DNA of 64,000 bases. Origin: Ceratodon purpureus. Lineage: Eukaryota; Streptophyta; Bryopsida; Pseudoditrichales; Ditrichaceae. Below are positions 24,507-37,817 of this stretch, one piece after another. Positions within the stretch are counted from its first letter, which is position 1. Every line of letters begins with the position of its first letter. The notes below the pieces were generated by a model. The model saw only the letters and a list, made by a program, of their open reading frames with translations. It did not search any database and was not told the DNA's origin. The stretch covers positions 6,486,967 through 6,550,966 of the forward strand of contig CM026423.1 of NCBI GenBank assembly GCA_014871385.1, given 5' to 3'. The translations under genes were made by a program, and so were the position numbers.

Positions 24507-24795
24507 CTCCCTCTGTTTCTGAAAGAAACCGTGGTTTCCATTTCAGGCCAGTATTAAGCACAGTGACGCCGCCTTGAATTTTGTTAATTTTAATTGAAAG
24601 TGCCATTTGCCCTAATACGGATTTCAAGTGCCATAATGCCATTTGGCTTAACACGGTTTTCAAGTGCCATTTGGCTGAACATAGTTTCCTCCTTTGAATT
24701 CTTGACGGTGGACTTCTTGGTAATAATGAAATCATGGTTTCTTTGTGAAACAAAGACTTTGTGGAAACCATGGTTTCTTTCAGAAACAGAGGGAG
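24507..24795. mobile_element. Stowaway-like (Tc1/mariner) MITE
   Basis: A 289-bp non-coding element flanked by TA on both sides (24505-24506 and 24796-24797). It has inverted ends of about 34 bp beginning CTCCCTCTGTTTCTGAAAG, with one mismatch between the arms. CTCCCTC termini and a TA duplication are the hallmark of plant Stowaway elements. The interior holds several copies of a GTGCCATTTGG-type motif. Confidence 0.88.
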
Positions 24796-24797
24796 TA

Positions 24798-27700
24798 TGA
24801 ACTTTGTATTTCATTTTTGTATTTGGGGATTGACGTCTCGCATTCGAATCAGCCCTTCAACAAAAAGGCTGAAGTTAAAGAGCCGTCAAAATGAAGCCTA
24901 TACGAGGGCTTCAATCTTGAACTGTGCTTGTCCTTTTTACAAAAAAATAAAACACACTCATGAAAAGAGTAAGTTAGTGGGGTGGGCCATTGTTTCTTCC
25001 AAAACATTATTCCTTGTCTTTGTCCTTGGCTCTGGCCGGACCTGGCTCGGGCTCTTTGTGTCTCTATCTCTCTCTCTCTCTGAACCGACGTTTCTTCTAG
25101 AAACCTCTAGAAATCCAAATCGGGTAGGCCAGGAAAATGGACCCAACGAAATGTGAGGTTTGGTACAACGCTTGTTGAGGGAATAGAAAAATACCCCAAA
25201 GTTTGTAAAACTTCCACTATTTGAAATTAGAGTGTCAAACAAATTACATTAAATTCTACGATCTCCACTTTGTTTATGCCACACAAACTTACAAGGTCAG
25301 TGCACCAACTTCCCTTGTAGAGACAAGAACAGGCTCGAAAGTGAGGGCATCTTGACTAAAATTGGATGCATGTGATTAAAGTTTATATTTATATAATCCA
25401 CGTCAGCAAGTGCGACAGGGCGATGCATGGACTGTGGACACAGTGGACAGGATCGACGCCGGAGCGGGATCGGCTGCCGGTGGGCTACAGATCCAGAGAC
25501 GCCGCCCTTCACTTCCATGCCATCGTGCGCAGCCTCCTTCCGGGCGCGTGAGCCCACCCGCCCCCGGCATCCGGCTCCTCACAATCATCGACTTCGTTAT
25601 TGTTGCGGTTGGGTTACTGTAACTTATCCCCGTCCCCGGTATTTCTCGATCCCCCGTCCCAGATTGTGGGAGCCAGTTTTCACTCCCTTCACTTATTTCA
25701 GGATTTCCTATAACATAATTTAAAGCAATCTATGAGTTCGGTACTATGGAATGCTGTCTCCACTGCCGCATGATTAATGAATAAAATAGTTCGAGTTTAG
25801 GTCAGGTCAGGTGCACTGTTCGGGAAGGTTTCTGAGCCAACCAGCCTATTTCCTCTATTTTCAAAAAGTAGCTGGTTTTTTTAGATTATACCCAGTATAT
25901 CATGTCTATGAATACTAAATATAATTATTTTTCAATCATTTGATCCGGTGATTTGCCTCCATTCTTGAAAATCTACCAGCTATTTTCAAAATCCATCCGG
26001 TAGCCTTGTAACTAACCGCCGGCTCTTCCTGGACAGTGGTCAGGTGGGTCATTCTAATAAATGAAGTACTACAGTATTAAGAAACTGCGGTTTAATTGTA
26101 AAATGCCTACAATCGAACTTGAAGATTTTACTTGACATTCAAACATTGTGACCTTCCAACTTGTGTGTGGCTTCAAGAGTCCAAATTCAACCCACGTCAT
26201 TTACAACAAATCAATATCATATTTTATGGTGGTTGAGATTGAATCTATATTTCACTTTTGTTTACACATACGGTATATTTAAAAAAATAAAATGGGTTTC
26301 AATTGGAAAAACCTAGGCTTTTTAAAGATTAGACGTTGAACCTAGGCCTACCTAATTTGAGGTCGCAATAAGGTTCAACTTTATAGATGGAGCATTGACG
26401 TTGGTCAATTATGTTAACAACATAACATCTCAACAACTAGCCTAAGTATATAGCATTACAACAATAAACTAAGAAAATATTGGATCCGAGTCTATTTCGT
26501 TTAAAGGATAGAAAATCCAGATGGAAATATGCATGGCAAAAGAGGATCATGTTTTCATTAAACTCCAATCCATTGGAAGTACTGAACTTCCAAAGCTTTA
26601 TATTCTTTAAGCTGAACGGGAAATTTTGGTTATAGAATCCTTGAATTTAAAAAATACAACATATTTAGAAAAAATATACAAACATTCAATAAAATTGTTA
26701 TTTCATTTTATTGTGGTTTCTTAGGCTCCAATCTCATTTTTATTGGTGTAAAGTCGTCTTGAAGGCCGTTTTACACCATGATTTGTTGAGAAATTTTTGC
26801 CATTAGTATTGATGTTTCAAGCAAATGATAGAATGCCATGTAAGATGGAAAAATCTTTTGAAAATATATAAATTATTTAACTAATTCTTTTTTAAACTTG
26901 ACAAGGAGAAGTCTACAAAACAATTCAATAAAAGAAACAACTATAATGGTCCAAAAAAAGTTTTTAAATACCTTGAAAATAGTAATTAAAGAAAGCAATT
27001 TGCATATGGCGGTTACTATGATAGTTAGTATATAAAAGAGAGTTAGGAAATCCAAGAAGTGCTTCAGTGGTTTTAAAAAGACGTCTCTGAATAAAAATGA
27101 CAATACCTTAAGCGAGCCAAAAAATATAATTATTAGGAATATTTTACACTATTTGAACATCATTCTGATGTTATTTTGATTTATATCATATTCACATCAT
27201 TTTCACTGGTATTATTTTGATGTCATTTTAACATCAACGTTTTACCTTAAAATGTTTTGATATTACTTTTCCATAATTTTTACATTTATTAACTTGACGT
27301 CAAGATGACATCAAATTAATAAGTTAATCTTTGACATCATGTTGATACCAAATTGAGTATTTCTAAGTTTCATGGTGAATAGCTTATGGATGCTTTCTTG
27401 AAACCGTTAAAGACGTGCTTGCTTACAGCTGTTGCTCTATATCAAAAGAGAAATCAAACAAATAGATGCTTATTTATGTTAAAAAAACAAAACTAATGAG
27501 TCAAAATCAGAATGACAAAATTAATCTTTAGTAAGTTTCAACAACTTTCCAAAAATTAATAGTCAATGCAAGTGATTTAGAACTACTACTAAAATCAAAA
27601 TGTTTAGTATTCATATCTTTGTATAAACATTAATCATATAATTGTTATTAGTATTATATGCTATTTTGTGTAGAAGAAGAACTTATTTTGCTTTAATTTA

Positions 27701-30377
27701 GAAAGAACAAACATGAATTAAATGTCTATTGGTCAAGTATCTAATATTTATATCTAAAAGAATATTAAAGAAGTTATTTTGTACACTTTTACACTTGGAC
27801 CACTTTGCATTATGGTGGAAGAATGCAAATGAATTGAAAATGACATAAACTAAAATGATATCCAAATGAAATCCAAATCATCATGAAAATGGTATTTAAT
27901 GTCATCATGAATTATTTGATTTCAATATCATTTTCATATCATTTTGACATCATTTTCATCTATGTTATTCTTAATTTCAATACTTCAAGAATTTGATAGG
28001 CTGATTTGAAGATGTTTTAAAACCATTGTAGTTACTTATATTAATTTAATACTATTTTGATATCTTAGATGCCAAGATGGCATCAAACTAATATTATATC
28101 CCTACCTTGTGAGTTTAATTTCAGACCCAGTGTCAAATTGACACAGGGCAAGAGAGGTGAGTTGCAGGGGAAGACTCAGGGCAAAGCAAATCCCAATTCT
28201 TGCTGGGGAATTCGACGTAATAATCTGCACAACTCTCCCACTGTGGAGCAGGACCCTACAGTTTGCGAGGCAAAAACAAAACAATATAATATACTACCTC
28301 ACAACAGACAAGGTAGAGCCTCGAGAGCATCAAAATTGTTTCATGAATCCAGCGGCACCGAACCAGCAGCCTCGACCTTTATTCGTCATGCAGCATCCGA
28401 CTGGTTTGTGCCTGTACGTTAGCTTCGAAGTATTTATTTTGGTTTTTAAGATTCTTCACGTCGATGCATGCATGGACACTGTCTGCACTCTGACTGCCTT
28501 CATCGTACCAGGTTTCCTGTTTATAGTTGTGCAGTACCGATCTAGATGATCAGAACTTCAGAAGCATGCATCGTTCTGAATCTGGAGGGCAATGTTGTCT
28601 AAATGCCTAAATGTTGTCTAAATGTTGAAGATGGATGGCTACTGTATTTTCAACTCCATGAACTTAAAGTACGCTCGAGTGGAATACTTTCAACGCTCGA
28701 ATAACAAGCCTGATTCACAGCATTGGTAACGATGTTGGCGAAACGAAAGAGGTCATGAAATGAATTCGTTTAATTATTCCAACTATGTTCTCTGTGGTTT
28801 CCCTCGTAGATGACAAATACTTGACGTAGTTCGAATGCAAGATCATGCGCTTTCCTAAGTTTTTTTCAGATGAAACCAAGGTAGAAACACGTATAGCTAC
28901 CAACTTCAGGTGATGCCCACTATTTATGGACGATCAATAAATAGATTTTTGTTTCTTTTTCTTCTCATAGGAAGGGAATTTTCATGAGGGATGTATTGTG
29001 TAAATGATTTACTTTTTAACATTGAAATTACTACCTGTAGATTTGAAACTGAAAAGTACTTTGTGATACAGCATGTCAGCATTGTCTTCTACATTCAAAA
29101 CATGTATTTTTCACTCAGGTTGCATTTCTGTGAATACATTTTTGTGAATAATGAAATCTGGGGATCATATACACTCCAAAGTGGCATGAGCTATAACTTA
29201 GTTTGAGGAAGCGGTGTTTACACCCTTTTTGGCTCTAGCTTATGTGCACATACCGACCTACCTCGAGTTATATTCCTTGTGAAGGATCAGATTGGTGCAA
29301 AATAAGATATGCTTTCCATGCCTATGATCTGGATTCTGGAGTCTGAAGAAGTCCAATAGAATATATAATCAACCTCTTTACCTAACGGAAATTGCAGTTT
29401 TATTGAAGGAGAGTAACCGCAATCCAGTGCAAAGCTGGGCCCAATTCTAGAAACCTTTTTAATCAACTTTTTAAATGAGCTATCTTTAAATATTCTGTGT
29501 CCCTTTACAATTCAGTTTTCGTTCATCATGCAGACGAGACAAAGGAACAGTTCGAAGGTCGAAAAGGAGCTTGGCCGCCCGTCATGGGTTGTTGAAGGCA
29601 AATGCTAAATTGGCAACAAAGAGAATGGCAAAATATTGACCTGGTTTTCTAAAAGAATATATGCAGTATTCCACTTTTAAGTTTTCATTGTCGTCAATTG
29701 AAACTTTTAACTAACTTAGATTGAGTATTTTCTGACGTTTTTACTGAATGTGCTGAGTCAACTTAGTCAAGCTTATTGCATGAGGTGGCATTTCAGAATT
29801 TAATGAATTTGTGTCAAAACAAAAATTTAGTATCTTTTACTACTTCACTACATTTAGTCACAAGCAATAAACACAGGCCCTGATCCTAGAAACTCGTCTT
29901 TTTAAATAATTATCCAGAAGATTTCAATAAAAGTACTAAGCCTTCTTTCACCGTTGTCAAGAAGTGGACACAAGTAAAGATAAGTTGAGTTGAGTTGAAA
30001 TGTATACTTTCAACTTTATTTTTGTTTAAGAGTATTTTTGATTGGATAAAATTAAAAGATTTATAAAGTTCAATAACCAGATTCTCCGAGTTGATTGAAA
30101 GATTGGTGGTCAAGACCGGAGCTAGCTTCCACTTGAGTAAGCTCTCATATTTCATGCGCCACACTCTTTTCATGCATCACTCTCCATATTTCATGAGGCA
30201 TGCACTGCACCCACACTATAAACCTTGCCCTCGTTTGAATGAGGAGGCGGGCCATCCCCTTCTTCCTCAAATTCTCCTCCCTTCTCTGATTCTATTTTTT
30301 GAGCGCGGACAACCCTTTTTTAGTAACTTTTAATTTTTTTGATGGAACTAGGGATCCCATATTAATCTAGGCGGACC
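24798..30377. other. Gene-poor region
   Basis: About 5.6 kb with no supported gene. A (TC)n run lies near 25064-25082 and a GC-richer patch of unknown nature at about 25400-25620. AT-rich stretches at about 27130-27340 and 27880-28090 are dense in CATCATTTTGA-like words and may be an old diverged repeat. 28070-28420 is open in more than one frame but has no recognisable domain. Confidence 0.4.
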
Positions 30378-30848
30378 TTTGATGAAGTAGGGCCCTCTTT
30401 ATGTTTAAGAGGTATTCTAAAATAGTCAATTCATATACTCATTAATTGGTTTAGCGTTCCAAAAGTACCGCAAGGACGTTTTTTAGGAGGGTCACTTCCG
30501 CGGTACTTTTTGTGAGTTTATTTCACCGAACATTATTTTTTAAATTGAAAAAAAACATCCTCTAAAGACAATAGAAGGCCCCAAATGAAGGAATTAAGAC
30601 TTTGAAAAAGTCCAGTTTCATGATTTAGAACTATAGGTCAAATCAAGTTTGAATTGAAGAATTTCTTTCATGACTTGATGCATATAAGTTACTTTGTGAC
30701 ACCCTGAAAGTGACTAAAATGCTCAAAAACTACACCAACATGCTCAAAATTAGCTTTGAGCTTTTAAAAACAACACACTTCAAAGTTCACTTCCTAGTGA
30801 TCACATGTTGCACTTTGTGGTACACTTTATTGTGCTCTCACCCAATAC
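30378..30848. repeat. Partial copy of the dispersed element that also interrupts TNP2
   Basis: This segment is homologous, in reverse orientation, to about 51353-51825. Shared landmarks include GAGGTATTCTAAAATAG, AAAAGTACCGC, AAGTGACTAAAATGCTCAAA and the terminal CACTTTATTGTGCTCTC. The right end, followed by AATA, matches the element terminus. The left end is missing or diverged, so this is a truncated copy. It encodes nothing recognisable. Confidence 0.75.
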
Positions 30849-30934
30849 TGTTTTGAATTTTAAAAGAATTGTTCAAAATTCACTCTCTTAGTGAAAAACA
30901 TATTAAAAATATTATATAGATCTGGAAGGTAGCA

Positions 30935-31284
30935 CCCCGTCTCTAAATCCCCCGGTGGTCTTAATGATGAGGGTTCCCAATGAGGGCTCCCATTGGAGGG
31001 GGCAAAAAGCTCCCTATATTTTGCTTGTTAATGAAAAAAAAAGTTAAAATTAATTTAAAAAAAAAAAACATAAACTAACTAAAAATAATCAAGTAAGTCC
31101 CTTGAGACTAATTCGGGGTCCCAGATTCCATTAAAAATATAAAATTTACTTAAAAAGGGCCACAGGCCAACTTAAAATAGAAACAGGGAGGGGAGGAGAA
31201 AGTGGAGGAGGAGGGGAGGAGGAGGGGAGGAGGAGGGGAGGGCCCGCCCCGTCATTAAGACCACCGGGAGATTTGGAGACGGGG
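30935..31284. mobile_element. Mutator-like MITE with 9-bp target duplication
   Basis: A 350-bp non-coding element with inverted ends of about 35 bp. The left starts CCCCGTCTCTAAATC and the right ends GATTTGGAGACGGGG; both arms include GGTGGTCTTAATGA in their own orientation. It is flanked by AAGGTAGCA (30926-30934) and AAGGGAGCA (31285-31293), a 9-bp duplication with one mismatch, as expected for Mutator-like elements. The right interior holds a (GGAGGAGGG)n purine tract at about 31186-31242. Confidence 0.8.
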
Positions 31285-31293
31285 AAGGGAGCA

Positions 31294-33847
31294 TGTAGTG
31301 TGGATCAAAAGGAAAAAGCTGAAGAAGTACAGCACTTGCGGTACATAGAAGGCACCCAAGTTCTCAGATCTCCTTGCTCAAAGCTCGTCATTTCACTGCG
31401 TCATTTCCCTGCGTCATTTTTAAAGGTAATTCTAGCAACGGGAGCGTCAGCATCGAAGATAGAGAAACTTCACGTCACGATGGAAAGATCCCTTCTCACA
31501 TGCAGACCAAAATAATCAGTTCCAATCAATAACTCAACAATCAAGCCTCGGTCAAGCGCCAATGCATATGATACTAAATTCTCAGATGCCTTGGTGACAG
31601 CTTGATGTCCGGGGAAATCAACTTCCTCCGAACCTCAGTCAATATGCTAACATTGGTACTGTTTGGAGAGTTAGATTCTATGGTTACCGGGTGGTAAGTT
31701 CCTAGGCAAGTACTCCGCTTCGATGCAGTGCAACTACACTTTCTTTAGCTGTTCAAGTGGAGGGATTAAGTTAAATTCCTAGGCTGGACCGTTGTTTCCT
31801 AATTGGCGGCGAGTCATAGCAACTTGCGAGGAGCTTGCAGTCAGCCTACAGGCGTTCCGTAGAGGTCGCTAATTCTGTACAAATGATGGTCCGGGAAAAT
31901 CGTTTCTGAGACCATGTTGAGTTTGTTCCTTTTGGCAATCACAGAGTCCCGAGTCCCCTTCTCGACCAACTAAAAGCATAAAGCTTCGAAACTTGGCTGC
32001 TAGCGGGCAGACCAGTTCTTCGAAGTTGGTACGGCACAGGGTCGCCTTTCAATCTTGCTTCGGAAACAGAGAATGTTGTAAGGTCTGCTAACTTTGGGCA
32101 TCAGTGGCATGCATGGTGGGGATTGGTCGCAACTTACAGTGCCGATCGTAATCCCGAGCCAGTTCGTAGTACTATCTCAAAATCAGAATTACCATCATAG
32201 AAAGGAATATTGCAGTGACGTCTTTGCGTCCAGTCTTCCAGATGCTGTTGTCGACAGTAAGTGGGGCGTTATTTTTTTTCTTCGGGAAATCGGTGTGCAT
32301 GAAAGAAAAAAGAGAGTACAGTAAGTTGGACGTTATAGAGACCTAGTTTCTGGGATTTCTTCATGGATTCTGCAATCGGAGTGATTCGCTTATCAAGTGG
32401 TATATACTGTAACATCCCGAACGATCGTGACAGTGGGCTTCAGTCGGAGTCAGGTGTTTTGACCTTTCGTTCTCAGCCTACAGTTATCTGTCAGCAGTCA
32501 CAGATCTGTTTATATATCAGGTTGAATATCCGCATTCTGAACTGCAAACATACTTTACTCTTCAGTTGTCTCTGGTGCGACAAGGCCTCCCAAGACCTCA
32601 GCGTCCATCCCTGTGAACGGTGGCCTACTAGGCACACATTGTGTCGCTCTTCATTCTGCTGAAACCGATCTGCAGACTGGAGGTTTGCGTAACTGCTTAA
32701 GGTTCGTGCTTTCCTTTTCGACCCGTTTATTTCAAAGGTTTTTCTGTGCATGTTTCGTTGTCAATGTCCACTCAATCTCTAGCTCTTGCAGTTTTTCGAA
32801 TATGAGACCACCGCCAGAACCGGTGGAATGATATGTTTAATTTCTGTCCGGACAGTTTTTAGAGACCTGTGCTCTACTTGTAATTTATCACGAATCAGTA
32901 CCACCTTTGCGTGAATATTCAAGTTCCAGTCTCCCACCAGCTTTCTTCTCGCCTGTTTAAGCTGGGATGCCAGATGTCCGTAAAGCTGCATTAGCTGCTC
33001 ACTGTCCGTCCTTTCTATGATATAGGCGCATTCAGGTCTAGCCTGAAACACATTGACTAGCGAGTGTAGACCTTGATCTAACCTTTCATGATATCTGAAA
33101 CGAAGACGCGTTTGGCACGACCCAAATCTCATGGTGGGGTGTATATTTTGTTTTCTGTTAGCCAGTTCTAGTCTGAAGGCCCTTATAGAAAAGGTGGCAA
33201 TCGAGCATTGTCTAATTCATGATGATTCCATGGTCGCAGCCATTGCTTGGAGGTGCACAGCCCTGAAGATCATTGGTTGAATGCTACAGTGTCAGTTTTT
33301 TCGCTTGTTTTGAAAAAATGTGCAACGTGCGATCAGAAGATTGAGTGAGGAAATCACCAAAAAAATCAAAGGTGTAGACAGACGCATTCAAGGTGATGCA
33401 GAGAAGTGAGGAAGTTCGAACGCCTAATCCGCCTAAGGTTGTCTTACGCTAGTTAGAGAGTTTGTAGCAGTAGGCTCCATCTTCTCAGCTTCGCTAAACC
33501 GTCTCTCAGTACGTGCTCGAGCTCCTGCTACACAACATTCCGCAGTTGATCACGTTGCATTCTTCGATTGGTCAATGCTGTGAAGATGGTATCTGACATT
33601 GACACTTGAGCAGCACTGTGAAAGACGTGCTATGCAATCCATGCTCAGTAACTCTTTGAAAGGGAGCATTGAGTCAATCAATGTTAGATCTTAAATTTAT
33701 TTTCATCGTTTACATGTACAGGTGCTACAGTGATACTTCCTTCACAATAGATGGCAGAATGGCGAAGTTGTGAGATTCCATCAGTTTCTTTCTAACACAA
33801 GAGGCTGCCTCAGAACTGTTCATATTCCTTCAACTAGATTGAACAAG
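31294..33847. other. Intergenic, upstream of the diterpene synthase
   Basis: No gene is supported; the short frames at 31273, 32363, 32613 and 32779 show no domain. The last several hundred bases should include the diterpene synthase promoter and leader. Confidence 0.45.
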
Positions 33848-36800
33848 ATGGCATCCGGATTGGTGCACAATTCTACGAACATAGGAGTGTTGAATATTCC
33901 TTCCAAAGAAAACTTCAGAGGTCAACCTCTACGTCTCCCAAGCGCTCGGCCTATTCCTGTTGTGTTTCAATGGCACCAGAAACGCAACATGCGAGCTGTT
34001 GAAGCGGTCCTCCAGCGTCCTACAGGTAATATTTAAGTAGCCTCAGTCCTGGTGATCAAGCCTTGCATGTCTTAATCGGTTTCTGGCTTTACAATCTCTT
34101 GTAAACTGATTAACCATGTTGACCATCTCTTACAGGAAGCAGTTCTTACACAAGATTCCCAGGAACACAGACCAGCAGCCCTACAACACATGGGCCCCCT
34201 GGTAAGAACATTTCCAAACCGGCTTAGCTGCTTGTGCACAACGCAGTAACGTAGTATTATGCTGCAGGTGCGATCTTGTGAGTATGATTAGAGTGAATAA
34301 GGAAAGAGGATAATGCGTTTCTCTACAATATGCAATTATGAAACATTCAGTGACAACAACGCATTCCAGAAATAGGATAAGACTTTAGTTTGCAGCTACC
34401 GTAGTTCGAAGCGCTCAATGACATGGGGACATGGGGGCCCTGTTGTTACAGTATCCAAGGAGCAACCCTCCAACCACATCCAGTCTACTTTGTACGCACC
34501 GGATTTGTGGGCGGAAACCTTGCAGAGAGCCGAGCGCTTTTCCCAGGTACCCTAGGCGCCTACACATTTGCACAGAATTTCAACTACCTACGTTTTTCAG
34601 AATTTATACTTTATCTCAAAGTTTGAATAAGAATCACGAATTGTCTATGATTATTGTTATAAAATTATTCGCCTCTAACTTTTCTGTGAACCACGTGGTA
34701 TTGGCGGTACAGAAGTCGACCGAAAATGCTCAAACGAACGGGTGGATTGAGGAAGTTAGATACTACTTCCGAAACATGACTCTAGGAGAAATATCCATGT
34801 CCCCATACGACACAGCGTGGGTGGCGCGAGTACCTGCTCTGGATGGCTCCAACGGACCACAGTTTCCACTGTCCTTGCAGTGGATTGTTGATCACCAGCT
34901 TCCAGATGGTGATTGGGGGGAGCCTTCCATTTTTCTCGGGTTTGATCGGGTGTGCAATACTCTGGCGTGCATTATAGCCTTGCAAACTTGGGGAGTTGGA
35001 GCTGAAAACATTAAGCGCGGTAAAATTTTAGTCTTTGGTTTTTGATTCTGTGACTGATTCTGACTTTCAAAATTAAATCATTGTTAAAAATTGAACTTCC
35101 ATTTTTAGCCGCATGCTAGTAGCAACTCTTGTTTCATATTCTGAGGATCTGATCCGTGCTTCGCTTGGATCGATGCCTGTAGGAGTCGAGTTCCTACAAT
35201 TAAATCTTCAGAAAATGGAGGATGATGACGCCGCTCACATGCCGATTGGATTCGAGATTGTGTTTCCAGCGATGCTGGATGATGCGAAGGCATTAGGACT
35301 GAACTTACCATATAATGCCCCAATTGTGCAGCAGATAGCGGCCGAAAGAGAGAAGAAAATGAAGAAGTGAGTTTCCATTATAACTTCCATTTTTTGATAA
35401 ACGCTATCCCTGAATATGGAATTCTGATCAATACTCCTGATGCCAAATATTGCTAGAATGCAGCTTCGCTATTGCATTCTTGAATTCGGTAAATTAAGTA
35501 ACATATGTATATTTTCTTGTGATCGTGCAGGATCCCCATGGAGATCGTGCACAAGTACCCAACTACTCTGCTGCATTCATTGGAAGGCTTGCACAAGGAC
35601 GTGGACTGGAACAAGCTCCTTAAGCTTCAGTCTGAGAACGGTTCCTTCCTCTTCTCACCAGCATCCACTGCATGCGCCCTCATGTACACTAAAGACACCA
35701 AGTGTTTTGAGTATTTGGACAAGCTCCTTGTTAAGTTCAACCACGCTTGTCCGAATGTGTACCCAGTGGACCTGTTCGAGCATCTGTGGATTGTTGACCG
35801 CTTGGAACGCTTGGGAATATCGCGCTACTTCGAGCGAGAAGTTAGAGACTGCCTTCAGTATGTATACAAGTAAGTTCCTTGAACTGTACATTTTAACTTT
35901 TTTCAAGGATCAAAGGCGGAAATTGGTCATGGATTCTGGTTTAATATCAACCTGAGCCAACTGTTTGTGATTTCCAACCACCAGATACTGGAAGGACTAC
36001 GGTATTGGGTGGGCCAGCAATTCCACAGTCCAGGATGTAGACGATACTGCCATGGCGTTCCGCCTCTTGCGCACACACGGCTTCGACGTTAAGGAAGACT
36101 GTTTCCGACAATTTTACAAAGACGGTGAATTCTTCTGCTTCGCCGGACAATCTGGCCAAGCTGTCACTGGCATGTTTAATCTCAGTCGAGCCTCACAAAC
36201 ACTGTTCCCCGGGGAATCACTGCTCAACAAGGCCAGGACGTTTACACGTGATTTTCTCAAGGGCAAGCATGAGAGGCAGGAATGCTTCGACAAGTGGATA
36301 CTTACCAAGGATCTCGCAGGCGAGGTATGAACATCATATCATTTGGTAGATGATCATTCTCCAAAAATTTAACTTTTGATCTGTCTGGAAACGGAAAGTA
36401 TAGGACATCGAGAGTAACCACTTTGTTTCGTTCAGGTGGAGTATGCTCTAACATTCCCCTGGTATGCGAGTCTTCCACGTCTTGAGCATCGCACCTACTT
36501 GGACCAATATGGCACAGACGATATCTGGATTGGCAAGTCCTTGTACAGGATGCCTGCCGTGACAAACGAGGTGTTTCTGAAGCTGGCCAAAGCCGACTTC
36601 AACATGTGTCAGGCTCTTCACAAGAAGGAGTTGGAGCAAGTGATTAGGTGGAATGCCAGTTGCAAATTTCGTGACCTGGATTTCGCGAGGCAGAAATCAG
36701 TGGAGTGCTACTTCTCAGGAGCTGCCACCATGTTCGAGCCAGAAATGGCGCAAGCGAGGCTAGTATGGGCACGCTGCTGTGTCCTCACCACCGTGCTGGA

Positions 36801-37817
36801 CGACTACTTCGACAACGGGACACCTGTAGAGGAGCTGCAAACCTTTCTGCAGGCTGTGAGGGCGTGGGATCCCAGGTTAGTCCATGGGCTCCCTGATCGT
36901 GCTAAAGTAATCTTCAACGGACTGTACAAGACAGTAAACGCCATCGCTAAGGAGGCTTACATCGCTCAGGAACGAGACGTTTCTCAACATCTCAGGCATT
37001 ACGTAAGACACCGGAGCTGCCAATCTTTTCACAAATTGTTTCTGTCAATCATTTAAATGTCACGAATTATTACTTATGAACATGACAGTCGAACAGACGA
37101 GTAATCCCTGTGAAAAATGCGGAATGTGTGCAGTGGGACAGATGGCTCACGACTTGCCTGACAGAAGCAGAATGGGCAGAATCCGGCTATGTACCCGCCT
37201 TCGACGAGTACTTGGACGTCGCCCAGATTTCCATTGCATTGGAACCCATTGTCCGGAGCACACTCTTCTTTGCTGGCCATACCCTCGACGATGATGTGCT
37301 CGATAGCCGCGACTACCACAATGTCATGCATCTCGTCAATCGCGTGGGCCGCATCCTGAACGATATTCAAGGAATGAAGGTTTTAACACTCTCCCCATAA
37401 CCCTTCTGCCTTACAGGAACAAATGAGCATGTTGGCCTTCCACAAAAGGAGCCACAAATTCAGAAAGCAGAACTGTACGTAACAACAATATGGTTAATTT
37501 TACTCCCGTTTAATGTGCAGAGAGAAACAAGCCAAGGAAAGAAGTCGAGCGTGCACATCTACATGATCGAGCACCAGTCTGAAGTAAATTCAGAGGCAGA
37601 GGCCATTGCGCATCTGCAGGAATTAGTCGACAGCACCATGCAACAACTGACATATGAAGTGTTGCGGTTCACCGTGGTGCCCCCTGCGTGCAAGAGAATC
37701 CAATTCAACATGGCAAGAATCATGCATGCGTTCTACAAAGACACTGATGGCTTCTCCTCCCTGACGGCCATGTCGGGGTTCGTCAAGAAGGTGCTCTTTG
37801 AATCGGTGCCGGAATAG
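33848..37817 (+). CDS. CPS/KS: Bifunctional ent-copalyl diphosphate/kaurene-type diterpene synthase, plastid
   Basis: Ten exons join in frame into 872 residues: 33848-34025, 34136-34201, 34452-34546, 34713-35019, 35183-35366, 35531-35869, 35985-36324, 36436-37002, 37134-37379, 37521-37817. The first two exons encode a likely plastid transit peptide. SPYDTAW and LPDGDWG mark the N-terminal helical domains. The class II cyclase site is DVDD at 407-410; His292 (LLHSLEG) and Asn352 (PNVYPVDLFE) align with the His/Asn pair that gives ent-copalyl diphosphate in plant CPS. The class I site is DDYFD at 625-629 plus NDIQGMKRE at 768-776. Ile731 (EPIV) matches the residue that favours kaurane-type over pimaradiene products. 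Predicted reaction: GGPP to ent-CPP to ent-kaurene or hydroxykaurane. Length matches the moss enzyme (about 880). The exon 9 donor (AAG|gttttaa) is weak. Confidence 0.93.

Noticed and set aside
25400..25620. GC-rich patch as a coding exon or structural RNA
   Set aside because: Open on both strands without splice sites, domain or RNA signature.
37003..37056. Continuation of the diterpene synthase exon 8 frame past HYVRH
   Set aside because: It reads past a GTAAGA donor; the next exon at 37134 continues the family sequence.
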